Part shown: in pieces, positions 1-8,721 of the stretch
How the letters are laid out: every line of letters begins with the position of its first letter
Numbering within the stretch: the first letter of the stretch is position 1
Assembly (NCBI GenBank): GCA_016932075.1
Contig: JAFGDP010000106.1
Location: 1-64,000 of the forward strand
Origin: Chitinispirillaceae bacterium
Lineage (GTDB): Bacteria > Fibrobacterota > Chitinivibrionia > Chitinivibrionales > Chitinispirillaceae
DNA: 64,000 nt
Reading direction: 5' to 3'
The notes under the pieces: model-generated
The model's database searches: none
What the model was told of the DNA's origin: nothing
Seen by the model: only the letters and a program-made list of their open reading frames with translations
Translations under genes and position numbers: made by a program

Positions 1-694
1 CCTGCTTGTAGGCGACCGCCATGGGATCGCGCGCCAGAAACGGCGGCTTTTTCGCGAGCATTTCGTACATGACGATTCCCAGCGAGTAGATATCGGTCTG
101 GTGGTCGATCCTCTTTCCCAGCGCCTGTTCCGGAGACATGTACTCCGGCGTCCCGAGCGTGAATCCGGTCATGGTGATCTCATCGGTCCGGGAAAAAATT
201 TTTGCGATCCCGAAATCGCTCAGTTTGACAATGCTGCTTTTATCGATCAGGATGTTCTGGGGTTTGATGTCGCGATGGATTACATTATTATTATGCGCAT
301 ATCGAAGACCGCGGCAGATCTGTTTGGAAAAATCGATGATCTCTATGACCGACATCTCCTTGCGATCGGCAATATAGCGTGCAAGATCCATGCCGTCCAC
401 AAACTGCATGGCAAAATAGCGGTACCCCTCGGCTTCACCGTACTCGTAAATACTCACGATGTTCTGATGCTGCAGCAGCGAGATTGCCTTGGCCTCAATC
501 TCGAACCGTTTGGCGAACTCTTCGTCGCGTCCGAAATGGGGCGGCAGCACCTTGAGTGCCACGATCCGGTTGAGCGGGATCTGGATCGCCTTGTAGATAT
601 CCCCCATACCGCCTTTACCGAGCCTGCCAAGGACCTTGTAGTGGCTGATACTTTCAGGTAGCGATTGGACGTTCTTCTTTGTAATATTGAGCAT
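1..694 (-). CDS. Serine/threonine protein kinase, N-terminal part (cut by window edge)
   Basis: Hanks-type protein kinase whose catalytic domain starts almost at the N-terminus; 231 codons are present and the frame is still open at base 1. Visible motifs: glycine loop GKGGMG (residues 26-31), ATP-anchoring Lys48 in VALKVL, catalytic loop HRDIKPQN with Asp142, DFG with Asp160, and GTPEYMSPEQ closing the activation segment. All catalytic residues are present, so it should be active. It is most like the bacterial PknB group. The ATG at 692-694 gives a standard N-terminus. It lies 21 bases after the double-FHA ABC exporter gene on the same strand, so the two are probably co-transcribed, and FHA domains bind phosphothreonine. 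The C-terminal sensor or membrane part is not visible. Confidence 0.93.
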   Translation of the reverse strand, partial: MLNITKKNVQSLPESISHYKVLGRLGKGGMGDIYKAIQIPLNRIVALKVLPPHFGRDEEFAKRFEIEAKAISLLQHQNIVSIYEYGEAEGYRYFAMQFVDGMDLARYIADRKEMSVIEIIDFSKQICRGLRYAHNNNVIHRDIKPQNILIDKSSIVKLSDFGIAKIFSRTDEITMTGFTLGTPEYMSPEQALGKRIDHQTDIYSLGIVMYEMLAKKPPFLARDPMAVAYKQ

Positions 695-715
695 AGTCCC
701 GCTGATCGGTTGGCG

Positions 716-2887
716 TTACCGGCGACCGGAGCAGTGAATACGGACCGCGGCCGCCATTAAAATAATTAATCCTGCCCAGAGAAGAAACAGCGGTTGCCAC
801 GAATCGCTGGCGGTTAATGGCTGTTCAAGAATGCAGACATGCTTGAAAAAGCCGTATACCGGCCGTGATACCGTGCAGTGCGACAGCACGCGGCCGATCT
901 CTGACATGCGGTCAAAGGGGATGAGAATGCCCGAAAAGAAAATCTGCGGGATGAAAACAATGGGCAGCGTGGTAATCGCCCTGCCCACGGTTCCGGAAAG
1001 CGAGCTGATGGCAAGTCCCAGAAGACCGCCGCCAATGGTCCCGGTAAAAATCATAAGAATGGTTGAAAGCGATAATGGAAAATGTTTAAAGAGAAGGCCG
1101 AGCGCGAGCCAGAAAAGCGCTCCCTGAATCACGGCAGACATCAGGGCAACGGTAACCTTTGAGCCGAGATAGGACGACAGGGAAAGCCCGGCGCGGTATT
1201 CCCGGTCAAGCAGCCGCCACTCGCGGGCGATTTCCTGCGCCGCGTTGATCCCGGTGACCCAGATGGCGGAGATCGTTACGCAGAAATAAAAACTGAGGGG
1301 CAGAAAACTCGCGGTGCTCTGGAAAACAAAAGCCAGGAAAAGTGCGATGAGCGGCGCCTGCAGAAGCATGAGAAGAAAGTTCCGCCGGTCACGAAGCATG
1401 ATCCGGATATAGCGACAGAGCAACATCGCATACTGACGGGAAAGGGAGATTGCTTTCGGCTTGCGGAGTTTCACCGGTGCAGCAGGTGCGGGTAACGGAG
1501 GATCGGGCGAATGATGCGCCCGGGCAGCGCAAGATAGAACGGCTGGATTCCCGCTTTCGTCCACCTTTTCATAAATATCAGCGAGCGAGGAGCTGCCGAA
1601 GAACTTTTCCAGTTCAGAAGGCTGACCTGCAAACACAATGGTCCCGCGGTTCATGAAAACGATCCGGTCGCAGAACTCGATCTGTTCCAGGGTATGAGTG
1701 GTCAGGAGCACGGTATGACCGCGGTCGCTGATACGGCGAAAGAGCTGCATGAATTTCCTGACCAGGCCGGGATCGAGTCCGGCGAGCGGCTCGTCGAGCA
1801 CGATAAGGGCTGGCGATGCAAGCAGTTCAACACCGAGATGCACCCGTTTCGCCTGTCCGCCGGAAAGCTCTGAAATCCGCTGGGTCCGCACGGCCTCAAG
1901 TTCCAGAAGCTCCAAAACATCCCTGATTCTGCTCTCGCGTTCAAGGACGTTGCTGTCACGCGGCAGTCGCAGCAGACACTGCTCGTTAAACGTCTCCATC
2001 ACGGTCAGCTCCGGATGAAGCAGGTTTTCCTGGGTCACAAATCCGATAGTGGATGCAAACGCGCCTACAAACTGCCGCAGGGGAAGCTGATTGGCATATA
2101 CGGCGCCGCCATCAATACGCTGGCGACCGCAGAGCGCCCGGACCAGGGTTGACTTGCCTGCGCCTGAGGGACCGAGAATCGCCACAAACTCACCGGCCGG
2201 GACAACAATCCCTGCCCGGTCAAGAATCGTACGCTTTTTCAGGCGTACCGTCAGATTGAACGCCTCCAGCCTTATACGGTCACCATCGTCCGCTCTGGCA
2301 ATACGGCCTTCCCGCACAAAAAGGCGGTACGGACCGATCTGTATGATGTCTCCCTCAGAAACTGCGGCGCGGGAGACCGGCCGGCCATTGACAAACGTGC
2401 CATTCGCGCTTCCGTTGTCGCTGAGCAGCAATGTGCCGTCCGGCTGCGGCCGGGCGGATGCGTGAATACGCGATACCAGAGGATGGGAAAGCACCAGATC
2501 CGCCTCCGGATCACGGCCGATCCTGATCAGCTCCTTTTCACCGCCGGCAACATCGGTCCCGCTTTGACGATCGCCGATTTTGAAGGTAGGGACGAACCGG
2601 AGATGCAGCTCCCGGATTTCCACCCGGTACTCACGAACGCCGAGCGTTACCAGATCACCGTTGCCAAGGGTACGGCTCGACACCGCTTCGCCATTCACCC
2701 GCACACCAAAGGTGCTGCCGCAATCGGTGATGGTACAATTGGCCGGATCAAGCCGCAGCTCGGCATGCCGCCGGGAAATGCCCAGCCCCTCCAGTCTGAC
2801 CGTACAGGAGGAATCCCGTCCGATGGTTACCGTGGTCCCATCAAGCGTAAAACCGATTGTCTCACTTGATCCGTCGTGGTGCATCAC
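716..2887 (-). CDS. Double-FHA-domain ABC-2 type exporter (ATPase and permease fused)
   Basis: A 723-residue fusion. Two FHA domains come first (about residues 20-90 and 120-192, each with the GRD...SRxHA and NG signatures). An ABC ATPase follows (about 208-445; Walker A GPSGAGKST at 239-247, signature LSGGQ at 341-345, Walker B IVLDEP at 362-367). The C-terminus is an ABC-2 permease with about six membrane helices (490-720). The ATPase-then-permease order is that of ABCG-like half transporters, which dimerise. FHA domains read phosphothreonine, so the kinase gene directly downstream is the obvious partner; this is inference. The gene starts 8 bases after gmk. The frame opens at a GTG with an ATG as the next codon, so the true start may be 2884. 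Substrate unknown. Confidence 0.9.
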   Translation of the reverse strand: MMHHDGSSETIGFTLDGTTVTIGRDSSCTVRLEGLGISRRHAELRLDPANCTITDCGSTFGVRVNGEAVSSRTLGNGDLVTLGVREYRVEIRELHLRFVPTFKIGDRQSGTDVAGGEKELIRIGRDPEADLVLSHPLVSRIHASARPQPDGTLLLSDNGSANGTFVNGRPVSRAAVSEGDIIQIGPYRLFVREGRIARADDGDRIRLEAFNLTVRLKKRTILDRAGIVVPAGEFVAILGPSGAGKSTLVRALCGRQRIDGGAVYANQLPLRQFVGAFASTIGFVTQENLLHPELTVMETFNEQCLLRLPRDSNVLERESRIRDVLELLELEAVRTQRISELSGGQAKRVHLGVELLASPALIVLDEPLAGLDPGLVRKFMQLFRRISDRGHTVLLTTHTLEQIEFCDRIVFMNRGTIVFAGQPSELEKFFGSSSLADIYEKVDESGNPAVLSCAARAHHSPDPPLPAPAAPVKLRKPKAISLSRQYAMLLCRYIRIMLRDRRNFLLMLLQAPLIALFLAFVFQSTASFLPLSFYFCVTISAIWVTGINAAQEIAREWRLLDREYRAGLSLSSYLGSKVTVALMSAVIQGALFWLALGLLFKHFPLSLSTILMIFTGTIGGGLLGLAISSLSGTVGRAITTLPIVFIPQIFFSGILIPFDRMSEIGRVLSHCTVSRPVYGFFKHVCILEQPLTASDSWQPLFLLWAGLIILMAAAVRIHCSGRR

Positions 2888-2895
2888 ACTCGGTA

Positions 2896-3468
2896 CTATC
2901 CGTGAATGTAGGAACGGACGATTGCCGCAATGTCGTTTTTTGCTCTCTCAAGGTCGTCATTGATGACCGTGTGTTCGTATTTCCCGTCGCTTTTTGCAAA
3001 AACCATCTCCCGCCGGGCGTTCTCCAGCCGGAGCCTGATGGTGTCTTCGTCCTCGCTTTTTCTGGCGCGCAGACGGCGCTCAAGCTCCTCCATGTTCGGC
3101 GGCAGGATGAGAATGCCGATCGCCTCGGGATACGCCTCGTCGAACTTCTTTTTTCCCTGCACGTCGATATCCATGATCACATGGTTTCCCGAGGAGACGG
3201 CTTTATCAATGGCGCTCCTGGGGGTGCCGTAATAGTGGCCATGCACCATTGCCCATTCGGCAAACTCCCCTTGCTCGATCCGTTCCCTGAACGCTTCCTG
3301 GGTTAGGAAAAAGTAGTGCTTCCCGTCTATCTCTCCCGGTCTGGGCCGGCGGGTGGTCGCGGAAATGGAGTACTCCATGCCGGGGAACGACTGCTGTACA
3401 TGTCGTATAAGGGTATTTTTTCCTGCGCCAGACGCCGCTGAAAAGACAAATATTTTTCCGTGATTCAT
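2896..3468 (-). CDS. gmk: Guanylate kinase
   Basis: Phosphorylates GMP to GDP with ATP in cytosolic purine nucleotide metabolism. At 190 residues it has normal family length. The P-loop (SGAGKNT, near residue 13) is followed by the GMP-binding segment SATTRRPRPGEIDGKHYFF, the lid region, and the DIDVQGKKK segment, all diagnostic. The residue after the P-loop lysine is Asn rather than the more usual Ser or Gly; other guanylate kinases vary at this position and the next residue is Thr, so activity is still expected. It is followed by the FHA-ABC exporter and preceded by a small membrane protein gene on the same strand, an unusual neighbourhood for gmk, which more often adjoins rpoZ and dapF. 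Confidence 0.96.
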   Translation of the reverse strand: MNHGKIFVFSAASGAGKNTLIRHVQQSFPGMEYSISATTRRPRPGEIDGKHYFFLTQEAFRERIEQGEFAEWAMVHGHYYGTPRSAIDKAVSSGNHVIMDIDVQGKKKFDEAYPEAIGILILPPNMEELERRLRARKSEDEDTIRLRLENARREMVFAKSDGKYEHTVINDDLERAKNDIAAIVRSYIHG

Positions 3469-3492
3469 GGTAGTGAAAAACCGAACGATGTG

Positions 3493-3741
3493 TTACGGCT
3501 GAGGTTTCGACTCCGCCGCACCCTTGTTCCCGTCGGAGGTTTCCAGGCTTTGTTCAGCCGCTTCATCTTCCATAAGAAGGTGCACCTCCATGAGCTCTTT
3601 TTTCAGATCATACTCTTTCTGTACCAGATACTCCAGCTTGACGAGCAGATTAATGATATTGTTGAGGGTCCGCGCGACCACGATAAACAGGATAAAAACC
3701 GCGATGAAAGCCGCCCCTGCCAGGATATAATGCGCAACCAT
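3493..3741 (-). CDS. Small single-pass membrane protein with coiled-coil tail, unknown function
   Basis: An 82-residue protein from the ATG at 3739-3741, which has a GAGGA ribosome-binding site about five bases upstream. Residues 4-24 form one hydrophobic helix (HYILAGAAFIAVFILFIVVAR). A charged amphipathic stretch follows that should form a short coiled coil (LVKLEYLVQKEYDLKKELMEV), then an acidic, Lys/Ser-rich tail. The frame is open upstream for 28 more codons, but that part is not hydrophobic or conserved-looking. No family recognised. It is the first gene of the run leading into gmk, the FHA exporter and the kinase, 24 bases before gmk. Confidence 0.7.
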   Translation of the reverse strand: MVAHYILAGAAFIAVFILFIVVARTLNNIINLLVKLEYLVQKEYDLKKELMEVHLLMEDEAAEQSLETSDGNKGAAESKPQP

Positions 3742-3961
3742 ATCGTCCTCATTGAATTTGGAGGATGCAACGCCGGTATGCATTCTGCAGCGTCCGGCGT
3801 GCAGAGGGAAAAATAAGTTCCGCACGTCTTAGAAACGCAGTGGTGTTTATTCGTGAAATCCGCCATAGACGAAGGAGGCCGTTCCCTTGCCATTTGCCTG
3901 CTTTCTTGATTTTTACTCGGTAATGAGGTATTTTTAATGAAAAATGCTTTGAAAGGGCACA
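3742..3961. promoter_or_regulatory. Divergent intergenic region
   Basis: About 220 bases separating the minus-strand small-membrane-protein/gmk run from the plus-strand rpmE run. Both sets of genes must be started from here. The plus side ends in GAAAGG just before the rpmE ATG. I see no clear operator or riboswitch. Confidence 0.4.
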
Positions 3962-4177
3962 ATGAAAGCGAAGATCCATCCGAAATACCAGAAAGCATCG
4001 TTTACCTGTTCATGTGGTAATGTGATCGAGACGCGTTCGACCATCGGCAGCACCCATATCGAGATCTGCAACGAATGCCATCCCTTTTATACCGGCAAGC
4101 AGAAACTGATAGATACAGCCGGCCGCGTTGAACGGTTCAGGAAACGCTACGCGAAAGCGGTAAAAAAAGAGTCCTAG
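3962..4177 (+). CDS. rpmE: 50S ribosomal protein L31, zinc-binding type
   Basis: A 71-residue L31 of the large ribosomal subunit. It carries the zinc-ligand set of the C+ form: Cys16 and Cys18 (CSC), then Cys36 and Cys39 (CNEC). The N-terminus MKAKIHPKY and the HPFYTGKQK segment are family-typical. GAAAGG lies just ahead of the ATG. It opens a plus-strand run with the DUF1385 gene, prfA and prmC, an arrangement seen in many bacteria. C+ paralogues are the form usually made when zinc is plentiful. Confidence 0.97.
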   Translation: MKAKIHPKYQKASFTCSCGNVIETRSTIGSTHIEICNECHPFYTGKQKLIDTAGRVERFRKRYAKAVKKES

Positions 4178-4195
4178 TCAGTGAATAACCCGGGA

Positions 4196-4222
4196 GGACG
4201 GGAAGGCATACCCTTTCCGTCC
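4196..4222 (+). terminator. Strong hairpin between rpmE and the DUF1385 gene
   Basis: An 11-bp stem (4196-4206 with 4212-4222, one G-U pair) closed by a 5-base loop. The run after it (TCTTGC) is only weakly T-rich, so it may be a leaky terminator or an mRNA 3'-end stabiliser that lets rpmE be expressed above the downstream genes. It covers the region that an upstream GTG start for the next gene would have to use, which favours a later start. Confidence 0.55.
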
Positions 4223-4231
4223 TCTTGCTAT

Positions 4232-5214
4232 ATGGAACCAATGGTTACAATAGTCCGGTTTTTATCCTTTCTCCTTGTTCCCGCTTCGGCCGCCGCCCTT
4301 GCCGCCAAACCGAAAAAGGTAGGCGGACAGGCGGTTATTGAGGGTGTCATGATGCGCGGCAGGGAAAAAGTATCTCTTGCGGTGCGCAAGCTCTGCGGCG
4401 AAATGGTTATTGAAAACGTTCCTTTCACTCCGGCTTCGAAAAAAAGCCGTCTGTGGCGCTTTCCAATACTGCGCGGTGCCGCCAACCTTTATGAATCCCT
4501 GGTCATCGGGTACAAAGCGCTCAGCCGCAGCGCAGAGATCGCCATGCAGGACGAGCGCGAGTCCAAAGGCCAGGATACGAACAGGAGCAGCCACACCGTC
4601 GGTGATACTATCGCCTCGTGGGCGAGTCTCTCTCTCGCACTCATCATTAGCATCGGTCTTTTCATGTACGCACCCATGTGGATTCTTTCCCGTCTGGTAC
4701 CGGAAGATTCCGCGATCCTCTTCAATATGCTGGCTGGCATCATACGCATCACCCTGTTCCTCGCTTACCTGATTCTGATCAGCCAATGGAAAGACATGCG
4801 CCGGGTGTTTGAATACCATGGCGCCGAACACAAGGCGATCTTCACCTTTGAAGACGGCAAGGACCTGACCCTTGACAATATGCGTCCTTATACCACCCTG
4901 CATCCGCGGTGCGGGACCAGCTTTCTTCTGCTGGTGGCGCTCATCTGCATTCTTCTCTTTTCCATTGTCGACGCCCTGTACATCCAATTCATCGGCCCGT
5001 ATCACATGGTGGCGGTACGGCTCGCCGTTCACCTTGCGCTCATCCCGCTGGTCGGCGGGACGTCGTATGAACTGCTGAAGGTTTCCGACCGGTACCGCCG
5101 CCTACCGGTCGTGGGCGCGTTTATCATGCCCGGTCTGTGGCTCCAGAAAATCACCACGAAAGAGCCCGATGACACCCAGCTCGAGGTCGCGGCGGTAGCG
5201 CTGAAAGCCGCGCT

Positions 5215-5218
<4 letters not shown>
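4232..5218 (+). CDS. DUF1385 family membrane protein (YqhQ-like)
   Basis: About 328 residues. The hallmark VGGQAVIEGVMMRG near the N-terminus defines DUF1385, the family of B. subtilis YqhQ, whose biochemical role is not settled. A conserved EYHGAEHKAIFTFE segment and a HPRCGTSFLLLV segment add His, Glu and Cys residues that could bind a metal. There are roughly four membrane helices: two before EYHGAEHK and two after HPRCGTS. An in-frame GTG exists at 4181, but the hairpin at 4196-4222 lies inside that extension, so I prefer the ATG at 4232 (another is at 4241). Its stop overlaps the prfA start by four bases (ATGA). Co-occurrence with rpmE and prfA is common for this family. Confidence 0.88.
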
Positions 5219-6285
<1,067 letters not shown>

Positions 6286-6365
6286 GGTTTTATCCCCGCC
6301 GTCGGAATCGGGGAGCAACGAGCGGTCATTATGTCAGCCAAGAGCACGGGTACTATTTTATACGC

Positions 6366-7208
6366 ATGACCGTGTCTCAGGCCCTCGCAATGCTGCGCGA
6401 CCGGCTCACTCCAGTATCCGGAGATTTCGCGCTTCCCGAAGCGGAAAGAGTGCTTACCTTCCTGCTTGGCTGCAAACGCAGCAATCTGTATCTCAACGGT
6501 GCAGAAACGGTACCTGAAACAGAACGGCGTAAAATGGACCGCATTGTTCAGCGCAGGTCGCTTGACGAACCGCTTGCCTACGTTCTCGGATCGACCTATT
6601 TTTACAATCGCGAATTTATCGTAGGGCCCGATGTTCTCATTCCCCGCCCTGAAACCGAACTGTTGATCGAGGAGATAGTGCGGAGAGAATCAGAAGCGTA
6701 TCTTCGATTTATCGATTGTGGTACCGGCTCCGGCTGCATTGCGGCGATACTCACCGAAAAGCGACCGTTGTGGAATTGCATTGCCTCCGACCGGCATGCA
6801 GGAGCCCTCGCAGTCGCCCGCAGAAACCGGAAAAGCAATTATTCACTGGTGTGCGGCGACCGATTGGCATGGGTAAAATCCTGTAAATGCCTCGATTTCA
6901 TCGTCTGCAATCCACCCTATATACCTTCAGCGGAAATCAAAACCCTTCCCCCTTCAGTGCGCGGGTACGAGCCGATTGCAGCGCTCGATGGCGGCACTGA
7001 CGGTCTGGCTTTCTTCCGGTACCTCGCGACAGCATCTCCCGCGCTGCTTAAACAGGGCGGGAGAATGTATTGCGAAATAGGATTTAACCAGGGTGAAGGC
7101 ACTATGGCGATCTTTAACAAACACGGCTGGAACAGCATCGAGGTGCGAAACGATCTAGGCGGACAGCCGCGGCTGCTCTTCGCCATACGGCCCGGGGAAA
7201 AAACATGA
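6366..7208 (+). CDS. prmC: Peptide chain release factor N5-glutamine methyltransferase
   Basis: SAM-dependent enzyme that methylates the glutamine of the GGQ motif in RF1 and RF2. It has 280 residues. An N-terminal helical release-factor-binding domain is followed by a Rossmann methyltransferase fold with motif I (DCGTGSGCIA, near 118) and the diagnostic NPPY at 182-185. The position right after prfA is the classical arrangement. The stop overlaps the lpxK start (ATGA at 7205-7208), indicating translational coupling. Confidence 0.96.
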   Translation: MTVSQALAMLRDRLTPVSGDFALPEAERVLTFLLGCKRSNLYLNGAETVPETERRKMDRIVQRRSLDEPLAYVLGSTYFYNREFIVGPDVLIPRPETELLIEEIVRRESEAYLRFIDCGTGSGCIAAILTEKRPLWNCIASDRHAGALAVARRNRKSNYSLVCGDRLAWVKSCKCLDFIVCNPPYIPSAEIKTLPPSVRGYEPIAALDGGTDGLAFFRYLATASPALLKQGGRMYCEIGFNQGEGTMAIFNKHGWNSIEVRNDLGGQPRLLFAIRPGEKT

Positions 7209-8293
7209 CTTTTCTCCTGCCAGGAAACACCCCTTCGGATCCCGCGGGCATGCCCATTGGCGCACTGCCGCCCTGCCGGGTGGCAGTGCGCTGTGCATCT
7301 TCGCTTTTCGGCGCCGTTGTTGCCTGCCGCACGGCCATGTATGACCGCCTACCCTTTCTCTCAAAAGCAGCCCCGTATCCGGTTATCAGTATCGGCGGTA
7401 TCAGGGCCGGAGGCACCGGGAAAACGCCCGTTGCTCTGCTGGTCGGCAGACACCTTCTCTCACAAGGCCGGGAGGTCGCCTTTCTCTCCCGCGGATACGG
7501 CAGGAAAGACAGGCGTCCGCGCATCGTTGCGCCTTACGAGACCACTGCGTGGGAGCTGGTCGGCGACGAGCCCTGGCTTCTGCATAAGCGTCTGCCGCAA
7601 AGCTGGCTCGGCATCGACGCACAACGCGGCCGGGCCGTACATGCCTTGACAAAGACAATGCATGGCCCTGCAACGTTCGTTCTGGACGACGGTTTTCAGC
7701 ACCGTGCCTTGCGTCGAACGATCGATATTGTATGTCTCGACGACACCACGCTCCACGACCGCCTGCTCCCCGCGGGATTTCTGCGGGAACGGGTAGCATC
7801 GCTTTCCCGAGCGACCGTCGGCCTCGTCATAGGCTCTGCTGCGCAACGGTCTTCGCTCCGGCAGACACGGGATGTTCTGGCGAGGCGCTTTCCAGGCCTT
7901 CCCCTGTACGTGCTTTTCCAGGAAAAAGACCGCTGGATAAACGCGGGAACCGGCGAAGAAGCCCAGAAACCGCCCGTTACAAAACCGCTTTTGGTATGCG
8001 GCATTGCGCGTCCCGAGCGATTTCTGGACATGGTGAGGAGGGACGGAATCACCCCCCGTGCCGAGCGCATTTTTCCCGATCATCATTATTTTATAACAAA
8101 TGACTTTCCCGAAACCCGTGAACTATATTACGGTGAAGTAATTACGACCGAAAAAGACACGGTCAGGTTGTGCGGCCGGGGCATCATCCCGGACGAAAAA
8201 GTATGGTTTCTTTCGATACGATTGTGTTTTGAGGAACCCAGCGATAATAAATACCTATATCAACTAATCGATAAACACATCTCCAATTTTTAA
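7205..8293 (+). CDS. lpxK: Tetraacyldisaccharide 4'-kinase (lipid A biosynthesis)
   Basis: Transfers phosphate to the 4' position of the lipid A disaccharide at the inner face of the inner membrane. It has 362 residues. The P-loop RAGGTGKTP (about 67-75) and following SRGYGRK are typical, as are the DDGFQHRAL motif and the C-terminal FPDHHYF. It lacks the clear N-terminal membrane helix of many LpxK proteins, but the region around residues 25-45 is moderately hydrophobic. It is direct evidence for a lipid A-containing outer membrane. It overlaps prmC and is followed within 16 bases by the SH3-domain gene. Confidence 0.94.
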   Translation: MTFLLPGNTPSDPAGMPIGALPPCRVAVRCASSLFGAVVACRTAMYDRLPFLSKAAPYPVISIGGIRAGGTGKTPVALLVGRHLLSQGREVAFLSRGYGRKDRRPRIVAPYETTAWELVGDEPWLLHKRLPQSWLGIDAQRGRAVHALTKTMHGPATFVLDDGFQHRALRRTIDIVCLDDTTLHDRLLPAGFLRERVASLSRATVGLVIGSAAQRSSLRQTRDVLARRFPGLPLYVLFQEKDRWINAGTGEEAQKPPVTKPLLVCGIARPERFLDMVRRDGITPRAERIFPDHHYFITNDFPETRELYYGEVITTEKDTVRLCGRGIIPDEKVWFLSIRLCFEEPSDNKYLYQLIDKHISNF

Positions 8294-8308
8294 AAGGAGG
8301 GATTTTTC

Positions 8309-8689
8309 ATGCGCGTTATTACTTTGTCAAGCATGATGGCGATGGTGATGGTACTTTGTTTTTCTCCTCAAAACGCATCCGCTGCCGGACAATACGTCCA
8401 GATTACAGAGTCATTTGTTAATGTATACGAATATCTTGATCCCAAGTCCAAAGTTATTAAAATGGCGGCAAAAGGCGACCGCCTGGAGCTTATCTATGCC
8501 GGTCCTTCGTGGTACAGTGTGAAAGTCGGTTCCCAAAACGGATGGGTCGAACGCACCGCCGGAAAAGTCATCGACCGGCCGAGCATTTTTTCACCCATCA
8601 TCTCAATAATCCTGATTCTTATCGTGCTAGCCGGAACGATTTACGGGGTTTCGTATTACATTAAAAAACAACGAACAGAAATGGAATAA
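8309..8689 (+). CDS. Exported bacterial SH3-domain protein with C-terminal membrane anchor
   Basis: A 126-residue protein: signal peptide (1-26, ending near ASAAG), one SH3b-like domain (about 28-90, with FVNVYEYLDPKSKVI and WYSVKVGSQNGWVE), then a transmembrane helix (about 95-118) and a short basic tail. The SH3 domain is therefore periplasmic. SH3b domains usually bind peptidoglycan or proteins. A very strong ribosome-binding site (AAGGAGGG) precedes the ATG. The next gene repeats the same SH3-plus-helix module at larger scale, so the two probably arose by duplication and may work together. Confidence 0.82.
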   Translation: MRVITLSSMMAMVMVLCFSPQNASAAGQYVQITESFVNVYEYLDPKSKVIKMAAKGDRLELIYAGPSWYSVKVGSQNGWVERTAGKVIDRPSIFSPIISIILILIVLAGTIYGVSYYIKKQRTEME

Positions 8690-8721
8690 ATACTAGAACG
8701 TCTTTGTGTCACCACGCTTTT

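Noticed and set aside
101..661. A 186-codon plus-strand open frame at the left end
   Set aside because: It is antisense to the clearly conserved kinase domain on the minus strand and shows no protein-like pattern.
2896..3468. Guanylate kinase as a dead enzyme because of Asn after the P-loop lysine
   Set aside because: The family tolerates variation there, the next residue is Thr, and all GMP-binding motifs are intact.
4181..4231. GTG start at 4181 for the DUF1385 gene
   Set aside because: The extension would be translated through the 4196-4222 hairpin, and it encodes no conserved residues; ATG at 4232 is favoured.
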